Shown: piece by piece, positions 1 through 10,887 of the stretch
Layout: every line of letters starts with the position of its first letter
Numbering within the stretch: position 1 is the first letter of the stretch
Source: Ignelater luminosus
Lineage: Eukaryota; Arthropoda; Insecta; Coleoptera; Elateridae
Reading direction: 5' to 3'
DNA: 64,000 bases
Assembly (NCBI GenBank): GCA_011009095.1
Contig: VTPC01091236.1
Coordinates: 763,439 to 827,438, forward strand
The notes under the pieces: model-generated
What the model saw: only the letters and a program-made list of their open reading frames with translations
What the model was told of the DNA's origin: nothing
The model's database searches: none
Position numbers and translations under genes: made by a program

Positions 1-1094
1 CGTTTCTTTTAGGTTTGTCTTATAATCTATTTTTAAGGCATTTATGAAAAGTACGTTATATATTTTTCAGTTATAAACATTACTAAAAAATTGTTTTACC
101 AGGTATATATCATAAAACATTTTTTATGTGACTATAATTAATTTACTTTCGTACATCTGGTAACACGGTATTCAATAAAATTACCATGTTAAAGTTGTGT
201 AAAACGGACTCATTTATTAACCAATGAGGATGAAGGTCAAGCTGCCCCTATCATTTCTTTCGCTTTATTATTTGATTTAGACTATAGTTAAGTATAGAGA
301 GAACTGTGAGCTGTTTGATTGTATAACTGAATGGAGAGCCTGATATTTAGAACTGTATTAAACAAAATTTGGGTTGCTTTGAAAAGAAGACTACATATTT
401 CTAACTAAATATCAATATTCCATCAACTTTGTTTTATTAGGTTATCCATTTGAAGTGTATGTTATGATTTAGGAAATACAACGATAATAGTTGTGCGGTA
501 TTAAACTTTTCTTCTAACTAAGCTATTTGTCCAGATAGTTAAAGATGCTGGCATCCTTGGACGTGGGGAAACTAAACTACATTCCTAAGTAAATAACCAG
601 TATAAACTGTAAAATATCTTCAAGATTCGAAGGACAAACCCTGCAATGGGGTCCGTGATATACAACGGCTAACACTCACGCTGGCTTAAATCGACAAATC
701 GATATAGAGTTTTTGACGCAAAACTCGGCTAGGTCAGCAACCAATTTGAACGACTATTATAGTTGCGTTGTTTGCATTCTTCACTCAACAATTTATTTTC
801 AAAATTTGTAATGACCTAAACTATAAATAGGTGAAGTATTGAATGTAAGTTACTGAACACCCTGTATGAAGAGTAAGAAAATGTGCGAGTTTTCTCTATA
901 TAGCCAAACTGTTTTTACATTGAGACAGAATTTATTCTTTAATGGCAGAACTATTATAAACAATAGAGAATTATTTCAGTGATACTGCTTCCCAGATTTT
1001 TCTATCGCTGGTATACAAAATGTAGAATTTATTAAAATGGCGCCTTTTTGTGACAAGAGATTTAGGATTTACGGGAATTACGCTATCTGTAGTT
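1..1094. other. AT-rich non-coding stretch
   Basis: No supported gene. The only recurrent word is an ACACCCTGTATG near 857-868, which resembles the terminal word of mariner-type MITEs found elsewhere in the window, but no partner end was found. Confidence 0.5.
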
Positions 1095-1553
1095 TTATTT
1101 TTGATTCCTATAATAAGACATAAACCTAATTACCAACCCAAATAGGAGCCAAATGATCTTATCAGCTTCACAACAAAAATGGTGATTTTTCCCGTCGAAG
1201 GCGAATGGCCGTTTTAGATACTCTTTGGTGTGTCTTCCCCCATGGTCGATTGGATTGGTGGGTTCTACGAAGCAAATACGTTTTTCTGTTCTTGGTGTTT
1301 TGGGTCTAGGCCAGGTGCGGAACTTGGTGGCAGTAGCAGTAGCCGTTGCTGGCAGGAGATTACGGAAAAGGCGACGTCCTGGCGGAACGAAGGTGAGTTG
1401 GAGGATGCTGCGGCGTGTTTGTGAAGGCGTACGTGTCGGCGGTTGATGTTGAATTGAACGCCGAATGTTGAAGCCCGCGACAGGGGCATTGGTTAGATAT
1501 GTATGGGGAAATGAAGTAAACAACGTACGCAGGAGTAAACTAGTGGGGTTCAA
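1095..1553 (-). other. Unrecognised 152-codon reading frame in a GC-richer patch
   Basis: An open frame of 152 codons lies in a patch (about 1220-1480) that is clearly richer in G+C than its surroundings. The C-terminal half contains a His/Cys/Asp-bearing stretch around NPIDHGGRHTKEYLKRPF. I do not recognise a family. There is no visible splice context, and the Thr/Arg/Pro-rich N-terminal half looks like chance translation of GC-rich DNA. It may be a scrap of a transposon; the short direct repeat that starts at 1541 and recurs near 3522 fits that idea. Confidence 0.15.
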
Positions 1554-1625
1554 GGCAAGCGGGTCGGATTATGTGTTTTATCAATGAAATCGGGTTACGT
1601 GCCTTATAGAGGTAGAGGTAAATTG
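1541..1625 (+). repeat. Direct repeat, left copy (partner at 3522-3612)
   Basis: Shares an ordered set of words with 3522-3612: CTAGTG, TTCAAG, GCAAGYGGGTCGG, then a CTTATARAGRTAGAGG block. The right copy differs by indels, including a run of G. The two copies are about 2 kb apart and bracket the MITE at 2609-3506, so they could be ends of one older element or two independent scraps. Confidence 0.4.
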
Positions 1626-2608
1626 TAAAGATGGAAGAGAAAGTATATACTTTGGAACCTTCCGGACTCACAGAGATACTTACTATGCTTAGAGGACACT
1701 GTTCTTATCGTCTAGACTGGCTCGCACTGGAAATTATCGTGAAGTATATGTTCGAGCGCCAGTCAGTTACTCCACGATAGTGAGTACGCTGAGCGGGGAC
1801 ATCTGTAAGTGGGGAAACCGGTAAGCGTGGGAGACTCGATGTAGGCAGCGTACGGATAATTACATATCTACATTGCGATTAACTAATTAAATGCCATACA
1901 TTATTTGTTTAACGCCGGGTAATAAATAAAATACTTCAATATTTACCCAAGACGTTTATAACGGCGAATATCTACTTAAAATAATTGTAACTTTGTCACA
2001 AGCTGTAATTTGTCAATTGGAAGCAATTTTATCACATTTTGAAATTTTGGATCTTCCAATTTTGATTTCCAATGTCTTGGTAATGGATGAGATTTGAGTT
2101 TTCTTAGAGTTGTCTAAATCTGAAATATTTTCGCTTCTTTTAAATCTTTTTATTCATGATTAAAAGGGACTAACGAGAGAAGGTTCCAATCATTGTGCAC
2201 AAAACAGTTTTGCAATTTAAACTAAGAAGATTGAAATCACAATTTCAACAAAACGGTACTCTGGCACACTTTGCAAGCCGCGTGGAGAACAATATTAAAG
2301 ACTAAAAGGATGTCTGTTTTTTTCTACATATAGGTGAGGATTACTTTCGTGCGGTGGACAGGGGGGCCGCGTGAGTGAAAGGACTAGCGTTGCTACGAGT
2401 AACTAGGTGGTAGGTCAAATACTGACAACCGACGGCGCGAAATTCTTCTCTTACTAACGGGCCTAATGGAGTCGCGAGCGCATAGTGATTTGTTGGGTTC
2501 CAACAAACGCGATTGTGACGGTTTTACTTTTCGTGAATTTTCAGTTTTTCCATCTTTAGAAACAAAAAACCACTGGAATGGTATGAAACTAGCCTATTCC
2601 AAAGTATA

Positions 2609-3506
2609 CAGTGTGTCCCAATTTCGATGCTCACTATTGGGATTTTGGAAATTGTAAGAGATACGAAGTCGGTTAAATTAGAAAAGTTTTGGATATTTTG
2701 GAGATCAGTTTACTTATGCTTTTGTGTTTTCAAAAAAGTTCACGGCTTACTAGATATTTGTTAAAAACGAAATTATCTTATTTTTTTTTTAAATAAAAAG
2801 CATTTCCCACTTAGTGTGCTATGGCTTTAAACGTATGAAAATCAGTGGTTTTTGTCAGATAAATTACATTTGTTATGTAACAACTGCTAAAACAAAACAA
2901 AAGACGCTTTTAAGATACTTTACTGAGCTTTCACAGATAGCATCAAATAAGCAGCTAATGCCCCATAAAATCGTATTTATTTTGTTTTAGCAATATTTGC
3001 ATAACAAATGAATTTCTTTGATAAAACTCTAGGACTTTGTGTGTTAGATGTGATGATGAAAAATGATTTTCACTTCATAACTCGGTAAAACAAAATAATA
3101 GCTATGTCAAACCCTATATCACTGAAAAGCATTTAAGGCGGGCAGTTCAGTAATATGGAAATCAAGTAGGCGTTTCATTAGAAAAAATTTGGATTTACCG
3201 ATTCACCGACAAAGTAAAACAAAAAACAATTGGGAAAATAATTTTTTTGTGTTTCGGAGTAAATTCTCTAAGACACCCTCTTTGCTGTTCTCTTTTATCT
3301 TTGCTCGTTCCTGAGATATTTCATTTAAAAAAATTAAAATAATTTCGTTTTTAGCAAATATCTAGTAAGCCGTGAACTTTTTTGAAAAAACAAAAGCATA
3401 AGTAAACTGATCTCCAAAATATCCAAAACTTTTCTAATTTAACCGACTTCGTATCTCTTACAATTTCCGAGATCCCAATAGTGAGGATCGAAATTGGGAC
3501 ACACTG
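2609..3506. mobile_element. Mariner-type MITE with ~180-bp terminal inverted repeats
   Basis: The left end begins CAGTGTGTCCCAATTTCGAT after a TA at 2607-2608. The right end is its reverse complement and is followed by TA at 3507-3508. The match continues inward for about 170-180 bp on each side (2609-2785 against 3330-3506), with a handful of mismatches. No transposase frame lies between. The same terminal sequence starts at 52385, where it precedes a mariner-type transposase remnant, so this is a deletion or fold-back derivative of that family. The core also contains a shorter inverted repeat around ACATTTGTTATG (about 2867) and its partner near 3000. Confidence 0.85.
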
Positions 3507-3521
3507 TATACAGCCACTAGC

Positions 3522-3612
3522 TAGTGCAATTCAAGCGAGGGGGGGGGGGGCAAGTGGGTCGGGTTAAAAGCTCTACAGAATTGGTTTACCTGTCTTATAA
3601 AGATAGAGGGAG
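3522..3612 (+). repeat. Direct repeat, right copy (partner at 1541-1625)
   Basis: Counterpart of the repeat at 1541-1625. It contains a 12-13 base run of G at about 3539-3551 not present in the left copy. The following stretch to about 4080 is moderately GC-rich and has no supported gene. Confidence 0.4.
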
Positions 3613-4084
3613 GATTACGGAAATGCCGGGCGGCCGTCTCTACACGATAAAATTCCGCTAGTTCTGCCGGTCGTACATTTCTCAGTAAGGAAGCGGCGAC
3701 AATCGAATCCGCAAGTAAGAGGAAACAGGACAGAACTGCCAAGATAAGGGTGCCTTATTACCTTTTGGGCTTACTATTTACTTACCATCCTCGGAGAACT
3801 GTTAAACTTCGCAATATTTGCTGATGTGAACTGACTGTTTGTCGGTAGGACGCTTGTACTTATGCCGGTCAGCACCTTTTCATTCTAGCTAGTTCGCGAA
3901 GCGGGAACGCTAGAAGTAGGGCGAGCTAGTATGCATAGGTGACCGGTGTTCAGCTTGCATCATTAATGATTAATACAATTAATTTCAATACTTAAATACA
4001 TTACAGCATGGCGGATAATATTAAATCAAATATAATTGTAGGATGAATTAAACTAAAGTATTTCTCAGTGATACTGAGTCAGTT

Positions 4085-4925
4085 CGAGAAAGGTCGAATT
4101 GGTGACTTGCGGGAAGATTTTTCGTTTAGAGGAATGGCACACCGAAACCGAAACCAAACCACCGTTGTGCGATGTTATCAAGCATGAAGTAGGGAATGAT
4201 AGAGGAGAAGAACCAGAGAACAAAAAAAGACGAATGAGGTGCCAACTTCGGATAATGACATTAAGGGACCGAGATCAAGGGACAAGATCAGTTGCTGACG
4301 AATGGTTTGGTAATGAAAGTCGTCTTGTAACACTTTGAACGGTCTTTCGGCTAGATTACTTTCAACAACTTAGCATCGTGGACAACGTTTGGAGTGGTGT
4401 AGACTAAGATTGAATTGGCACTTTTGAGTGACACAGAGTGGTATTGAGCGATCAATTTCACCTTTGTTTAGGGATGCCCGATGGCCACATGCAGATTCGA
4501 AGGAAACGTGGAGAAAGACGCCATTTCCAATTCTTTGTTGAAAGGCCTGTGCACGAAACTGCGGGATTTATGGTATGGGAATCTATTGTTCATGATAGTA
4601 GGTCCCTTTTGGTATTTATCCAGCGGTACATTTAGGAAGTAATAGAACCCTATGTCCTTCTCTTCTTGAAGCAGCTTCTTTAAACATTTTTCAAGAAGCC
4701 CATGTTTACCTTATGTCCATCGCCACTGAATTCTGCTGATTTGATGCCAACAAAGCATATGTGGGACATGATGGGGGAGGAGATCGAGGAAGCTAGCTAA
4801 CTCCACAAACGCTGAAAGCTCTCTCGCACGAATTGCAAGTTGCTTGGGACACAATACCTCGAGAAGATGTAAATTATCTGGTGGAATCCATGCTACGGCG
4901 AGTCAGCGAGTGTGTAAATAACAGG
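4085..4925 (+). pseudogene. Tc1-like transposase pseudogene (DD34E type)
   Basis: Conceptual translation in shifting frames follows the order of a Tc1-type transposase. An N-terminal helix-turn-helix piece (FERGRIGDLRE-like, 4085-4140) is followed by the linker with ALRDR-like and SVADEWFG words (4250-4310). The catalytic core around 4438-4635 carries VVLSDQFHLCLGMPDG, GERRHFQF and GFMVWESIVHDSRS. The distal core HMWDMMGEEIEE (about 4757-4790) is followed by a C-terminal tail to about 4920. Several stops and frameshifts break it, for example just after position 4338 and after 4635. The first Asp of the catalytic motif is still readable as SDQ where family members have SDE. No terminal inverted repeats were recognised, so the copy is probably truncated at both ends. 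Confidence 0.8.
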
Positions 4926-5049
4926 AACGGACCAACACAATATTTTTTTGAAAATATAATAAATTATTACCTTTCAATAGCAGGTTAGTGAGGATAAAAG
5001 GAATTGGCCCGTAGGGCCATATTATGTGTTTTCGAAAAAAAAATTGTTG

Positions 5050-5810
5050 TGAGTCAGGATTTTGCACAATGTTGTAAGCTGCTGGAAGCTGGACAAAATC
5101 TGATAGCGGCATCGGAAACAACAGTATTAGTTGCAGAGTACGAAACAAATTTTTACTTGCCAATATCGTCATCCTTATAGACAGGGTGTTTCTTAGAAAG
5201 TGTACGCCACTGGTGGACGTATGAGAGTCTGCTAACTAGAGTGAACTTTTACTTATACGGTTTGAAAGTCTCAAGTTAATCTTTTAATAAATAAAAAAGT
5301 CTTAAAAATTAACGTTTGATTGCCATAAATTTGTTAAAACCTAAAATCCTTGAAGTGGAACAAGGACGGAAATATACAGATCACTGCAAATAAGACAAAG
5401 AGGGATTGAACTTGTTTTTATTTTCTCTGTACTGTGAATATAAGTTTGCATGCATATTAAGGATACGAAGCTCTGTTTATAGTTACTTGACCTTAAACCC
5501 TTATAGGGTAGGGTGGAGAAAACTGCATTCGAACCAGATCGGCGGCAATCTTTTTTTGTTTTTTTACCGGTATAAGTATACTACTATGTCTTGGGAACGG
5601 TTGGTCGTATCGGCTTGGGACTTGGACTGTTAGGTGCGGTAGGAGAATGGCTTTCAGGCGATCCGGACACCATCTATCATCAATTGTTTTTTTTTGATAG
5701 CTGTACCATGACTCAGCACGGCTTGTCATATAAATTTGGAACTTGAACTGTTAGGTTTGTGTGTGTGGTGGGGAATTGCTCTCGGGCAGTCCGGACACCA
5801 TCAAACGTAT
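5050..5810 (+). repeat. Interspersed repeat family A, copy 1 (two 118-bp units)
   Basis: The left part (5055-5230) matches 27450-27715 in order: a GGATTTTGCA word, an ACAACA/AGTTRCAGAGTACGAAAC block, then ATCGTCATCC and TATAGACAG. It is followed in both copies by an AT-rich stretch with TAATAAATAAAAAA. The distal part carries two units of about 118 bp, recognised by the anchor GTTAGGT at about 5630 and 5750. Each unit has an upstream GGGAACGG-TGGTC word and a downstream GAATGGC...CGATCCGGACACCATC word. No coding capacity is evident. Confidence 0.75.
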
Positions 5811-8453
5811 GTAGCTGCGTTAAGAAGGTTAACTAGAGGTGGTGCAGCAAAGAGATTATTTATTCGCGAATTACTTTAACATTCCTGAAGCTTAGAAATC
5901 AGTCGTTTTTCGATTCCAATGGGAAGAAGATTGTTTCTCATCACTTTTAGTTCTTTAAACATCTATTTGAAATTTTAGGTGTGCTTGTTATTGAATTCCT
6001 CGTAATTTCGTTCTAACCAAAAATAGGTATAAACTTTATAAATGTTTCCACACACAAACAAGATTTCGCATTTGCTTGAGAATACCCTGTATGCGCAAAC
6101 ATGTTCAAGAATGTAAATTTATTCCAAACTTTCCCAGCAGAAATGTTTTCAGAGAAGCAAGTGTCTCGTAAAAATCAAACTTATTCCGATTTTCAGTATT
6201 AAATAAAGATTAGGAATGTTCGAAAAGCGAAAAGTAATTCGCATCTACCCTAGGTCCATTATTATTATTATTAAACGCATTAAATTGTAAAAAGTGCCCA
6301 TTTTCGAGTGGAAAGCCTTGCTGTGTAGTAAATGCAGTTGACGCCCCGAGGAGATGAAATGTGAATATATTTTCATTCTACGCCATGCCCTTCTTTCCTA
6401 ACCCTCTATTATAGAGAACGTGAACAAGGCAGAATTTTAATATTGCTCGAAATTATATTTTATATAGCATGCGAAATGTCGCGCCTGTATATTAATTTAA
6501 ACGACTTGACCTATATCATTATTTCAATTAAAATCTGCTGGCAAAATATACGTGATAATTAATTGAGTCAGTGTTAAACGGAGGTCCTTAGATTCCGTTT
6601 GTTAATTTATATTTCTTCTTCCATTATTAACTATTGTGGTTCGAGACACGTTACCTTTTGCTTATTTTATTGTGTTACATTTGAATTTGAGTCATGCTAA
6701 AGAAACAGCAGTTGATTGTATTCTGTGAACGTTGTGAACATTGTTGAAAATTGAAACCCAAATAGAAGTTTGGCTACTTATCGGAATGGAAAAAGCTCCC
6801 TCCCGGTTTCTTTCTTCTTTCATGATATACACTGACTTTCAACACGTTGTGACAATAGTACTTTATATTTTTTCTAATTTATTGCTTGTTATATTTATGT
6901 TGGTGAGAACAGCAAAACCATCAAAACGTCTTCAAACGAATGTAATAAATTAATGAACAGGACAAGCCAATTTTTTCATGCTGTTTTTGTTTTAAAGAAA
7001 AGTTTTCTACTTCGCTGTCTGTCTGTTGATACGTCCGTCGCCGAGTTTAACATGAACGAAAATCTGAAATACCAATTAAGATAAAGCTGCTGCTTTAACT
7101 AATTGTTTGAATATCAGGAGTAGCAGCGTCTAACACAGCAATGGTCTTGAATTATTTAATGTTAGCAGTATCTAGCTATCACCCACAGTTTTCCGAAATA
7201 ATTCAAGAAACAGACTCTCAAATCTTTTCGAGCAGAGACGTTTTATTATTTATCAGCCGTATAAAGTAAAATAATGATAACTCTCTCATTATAATCCATG
7301 AAAACAGATAATATTCCAAAAACGGTGACACTTTGTATAATAGTATATTAGGTTAAATAAGTTTCAAATCATGACTTCTACCACCCCCTTTCAAATATAC
7401 GGCGGTGAACCAAACACCCTGTATACGAGGGATATTTTTCAATGATTATTGTTTTCTGTGCGAAATTTATTGTGGTACATCCCTGGGAAAGTTTGTCTAA
7501 AACAATAAAGCAAAAAGTAAAAAACAAACAAATGTGTTTCGACCAGACGAAACTATTTGATCTCGATTTGAATACTAATTCTTCGGATCGAAGGAGAATT
7601 ATTTGCATAGAGACTGCAGATCAGTTTCAGACATAATTTCTATTTATTTAACTTCTATGGAAAACAGTGGTTTGTTTAAAACTTTAGAAGAATAACTTTC
7701 TTCTTCTTTTTAATTTTCTGCGTTTATTGATTCATTTAATTTTAAACTGATCTGTTTTATTTGCTAAATCAAATTTATTAGAAGAATTTCATGTAAAAAC
7801 ATTGGAATGTGAATTCACAGAAAAGTTTTTAATCCTAGAGTGGTTTTATTGAATAATCGTTAAAGCTCCAGCCAGTTTTGCGTGTAAATTTGAAGTGCAT
7901 TTCGTTGTAGGTATGAATACTTTATGGCAAGTTTTTGTACGTATACAATTTGGTAGTAAAAGGGTAACACCTTCTGTTGTACGGTGATTCTTTTATACAG
8001 TTTTTGAAATAATTTAGCAGGTACGTTGAGAAGGGCTATTCTTATTTTATTATTTCTGGCTTACATTAAATATTTGCTTAAAATCTCATAGTTACAATTA
8101 GAGCTATCGCAAGTGGAGTAATCAAACTTCAAACAAATTATTACTAAAGATTGCGATTTTTTTTAGAAAGAAATTGTTGTAATGTTGGCGCATCGGAGCC
8201 TGATCATAATCTAGGAATTTGTTTTTAAAATTCTCCATTAATCTAAAACTATTTGTTAGTGTTTAATTTTCTTTAATCTCAATTTTCTACTCGTATTAAA
8301 GAAGAACCTATTTCTGGTATTTCCGAGATCCTTATACCAGACATAAAAAATCTCATTCTGTATTTAAAGTTTCAATTTTAATTTCACGGTCATCTTCAAG
8401 CTGCAACTTGACAATCATTCCGTATTAATTACAATTGTTTCTTATTGTATATA
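5811..8453. other. AT-rich non-coding stretch
   Basis: No supported gene; all open frames are short and unrecognised. Minor features are a TTA triplet run at about 6260-6274, a CTGT-type run near 7016-7024, and an isolated ACACCCTGTATA near 7415 that looks like a MITE end without a recognised partner. Confidence 0.5.
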
Positions 8454-8620
8454 TGTTACAGACTGTATATAAAACCAGACCATATATATATATATATACG
8501 GTCTAGGCCATATAAATACGGACTAACTGACGCAGACCATTTGCTAATAACATGATATTTAATATACGGACTAGGCCGTATACATACGGACTTTCACACT
8601 TCAGACTGTTTGTAATGTTT
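8454..8620. repeat. Left terminal inverted repeat and subterminal repeat cluster of the Ginger-type element
   Basis: After the terminal repeat, a short word of the form TATACGGWCT or its variants (ATACGGACT, AGACCAT) recurs in both orientations about every 20-40 bp up to roughly 8620. One (AT)n tract lies at 8483-8498. Such clusters typically serve as transposase-binding sites; that role is inferred. Confidence 0.7.
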
Positions 8621-8778
8621 GAGTGGAAACATTGAACGTAGCATATTTATTGCTTTTCCTACAATTTACAAAACGTATTTTAACAGAAAAAGACTGGGCG
8701 TGTATTCTGTTTGTGGTGAAGTGTTTTTTGTGCTAAATTTATAAGCGTAAAGATTATAATTAACTAAATAGGTTGATC

Positions 8779-10667
8779 ATGGATCATCAACAAAAGTAAA
8801 CTAACTTAATTATTATAGTAATACCGTAACATAACCTCACATTTAATTTGTAGATTTTACGAAGAAGTTTATAACCGACGAAAAAATGTTGCCGATAACA
8901 ACCGCGTCTTAACTAAAGAAAAGTACTATTCTCTAATTGAAGAAGTAAAAAATGCCAAGCTTGCTGAAAAAAAGTCCAAGGATGCATTGGCTTTTAAAAC
9001 ACTATGATGTTTTATCAGTTCAGGGTTTGGAAAAACTAATAGTCCCTCTTAGCAATGAAACACTAGATGTTATATATTATGTGCATGATGATGAACTGTT
9101 TAACATTCTTCAGGACATACACACATCTACAGGTAATAGCAGAAAAAAACAGTAAAATGTTCTTAGAATACCTAATAATCTAATACAGAACGTTTTAATA
9201 GAACTTTTAGTATTACATCAGTAATTTTAAAAAATAAATACATAGGTATATTTTTTACTTGCAGCACATGGTGATAGAGATCGTATGATGAAAAAAAGCA
9301 AAGAGAAATATAAAAACATAATTCGAACTGAAGTTTTATTGTTCATTAACTTATGTGCACCATGCCAAATGAAACAAAAAAGAGAGAAGAAAGGAATTGT
9401 ATCAAAACCAATGATTTTTAATGATTTAAATTCACGCTGTCAAGTAGATTTAATAGATTATCAATTTCATCCTGCTGGTAAATACAAATTTGTGCTCGTA
9501 TATCAAGATCACTTGACAAAATTTGTTATTTTGCGAGCACTTGAGGCTAAACGAGCAGAAGAAGTTGCTTACCATCTTGTGGGTATTTTTACAATTTTCG
9601 GAGCTCCCGTAGTTTTACAATCCGATAATGGCCGTGAATTTTCTAACAGAATAATTGAAGAATTAAAAAATTTGTGGCCTGAATTGAAACTGGTTCATGT
9701 CAAACCACGCCACAGCCAGAGTCAAGGAAGTGTAGAACGTGCAAACCAAGACATAGAAAACATGCTCACTGCCTGGATGTTAGATAATAAAACACACAAA
9801 TGGAATGAAGGCTTGAGGTTTGTGCAATTTTTAAAAAACACTTCCTTTCATTCTGGAATTAAAAGATCTCCCCGTGAGGCTATGTTTGGTGAAAAACCAA
9901 AAATTGGTTTAAAAACTTCTAATATTCCTGCAGAAGCTACTATCAGTGTTACAACAGAAGAAGACTTAGAAGAAGTTGTCGCATCTGTTCGTACTAACAG
10001 CATTCAAACAGAAATGTCGCAGCCGGAAGAAGAAATTGCTACTGAAAATGACCAATCAAAAAATAATGAAAATTATAATCAAGCAATTACATCTGTTCTA
10101 CAATCAGAACACTTAGAAATGATTGAAGATATACAGTCAGGAAATGAAGAAGAATATGACCAAGAAGTATTATCAGTTGATCAGAGAAACAGAAACATAA
10201 CAGATGTTAGGAAAAGTGCTTATGACGGATTACAAAAACAGGCAAAAAGAATGAAAGTGATTTCAGATAACGCTCATCCAAAACCGGACATTGGTTCAAC
10301 TGTCAGGATTCCTGTCCCAGACGTCGATCGTGGTAGGGGAGATGCTCGGTCAATTTTAGCAGTAGTGCTAGAATCAACAGAAGACGGATTTTATCGTTTA
10401 GGTACAAAAGAGGGAGTTATTGCAAAATATTACAGTCGTTCAGAATTCAGTGTATGTCCTGCTAATATTTTAACAATTGATGAGGTTTTTAAAGAAAACG
10501 AACTTTCTCTTAGATCAGTAGCTAGAGCTCAGTCTACCGGACATGGACAAGGTTTTAAAAAATGCTCTTGTAAAACTAAATGTGATTCAAAACGATGTGC
10601 TTGTCGGAAGAATCATGTACTATGTAATTCTAAATGTCATAATAGCTTAACATGTACAAATAAATAA
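8779..10667 (+). CDS. Ginger-type transposase: three-exon integrase gene with a 1-bp frameshift
   Basis: This is the DDE integrase of the surrounding transposon, similar in layout to the vertebrate KRBA2-type integrases. Exons are 8779-8795 (MDHQQ), 8854-9132 and 9265-10667; introns of 58 and 132 bp have GT-AG ends and keep phase. Exon 2 needs one base removed from the A7 run at 8967-8973; with that the total would be 565 codons. In order the protein shows a His-His-Cys-Cys zinc finger (His in IHTSTAH, Cys in CAPC), the rve core with Asp in CQVDLIDY, Asp in LQSDNGREF and Glu in GSVERANQ (36 residues between the last two), an acidic linker, a basic SH3-like region, and a C-terminal Cys cluster starting CSCKTKC that fits a tesmin/TSO1 CXC domain. 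It probably binds the subterminal repeats and catalyses excision and integration. The single homopolymer lesion could be a real mutation or an assembly error. Confidence 0.85.
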
Positions 10668-10689
10668 ATATAAAAGTGCCTTGATTAAT

Positions 10690-10887
10690 TATTTACATTG
10701 ATATACCATATTTATATACGGTCTAAGTACAGTTAAGCCGTATATAAAGTGACTCGTCTTTTTGTAAACCGGCTAGACGGTTTTTAAAAATTGCCGTTTA
10801 CACACATACAGACTAACTAGTTCAGTCCATTTATATACGGACTCGTCTGTTTACATACAGTCTGTTTTATACATATGGTCTATAACA
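10690..10887. repeat. Right terminal inverted repeat and subterminal repeat cluster of the Ginger-type element
   Basis: The stretch between the transposase stop codon and the right end carries repeated words such as TATATACGGTCT, CATACAGACT, TATATACGGACT and ACATACAGTCTG in both orientations. It mirrors the cluster at the left end. Confidence 0.7.

Larger units (their letters stand above)
8454..10887 (+). mobile_element. Ginger/GIN-type DNA transposon, nearly intact
   Basis: A 2.43-kb element with imperfect terminal inverted repeats that begin TGTTACAGACTGTAT on the left (8454) and, reverse-complemented, TGTTATAGACCATAT on the right (10887). The repeats stay alignable for about 35 bp. The TGT...ACA ends and a single gene for a Gypsy-like integrase, with no reverse transcriptase or LTRs, are the hallmarks of Ginger/GIN cut-and-paste transposons. 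The flanking tetranucleotides are TATA (8450-8453) and TATT (10888-10891), a near match to a 4-bp target duplication. The gene inside has three exons and is open apart from one homopolymer indel. Confidence 0.85.
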
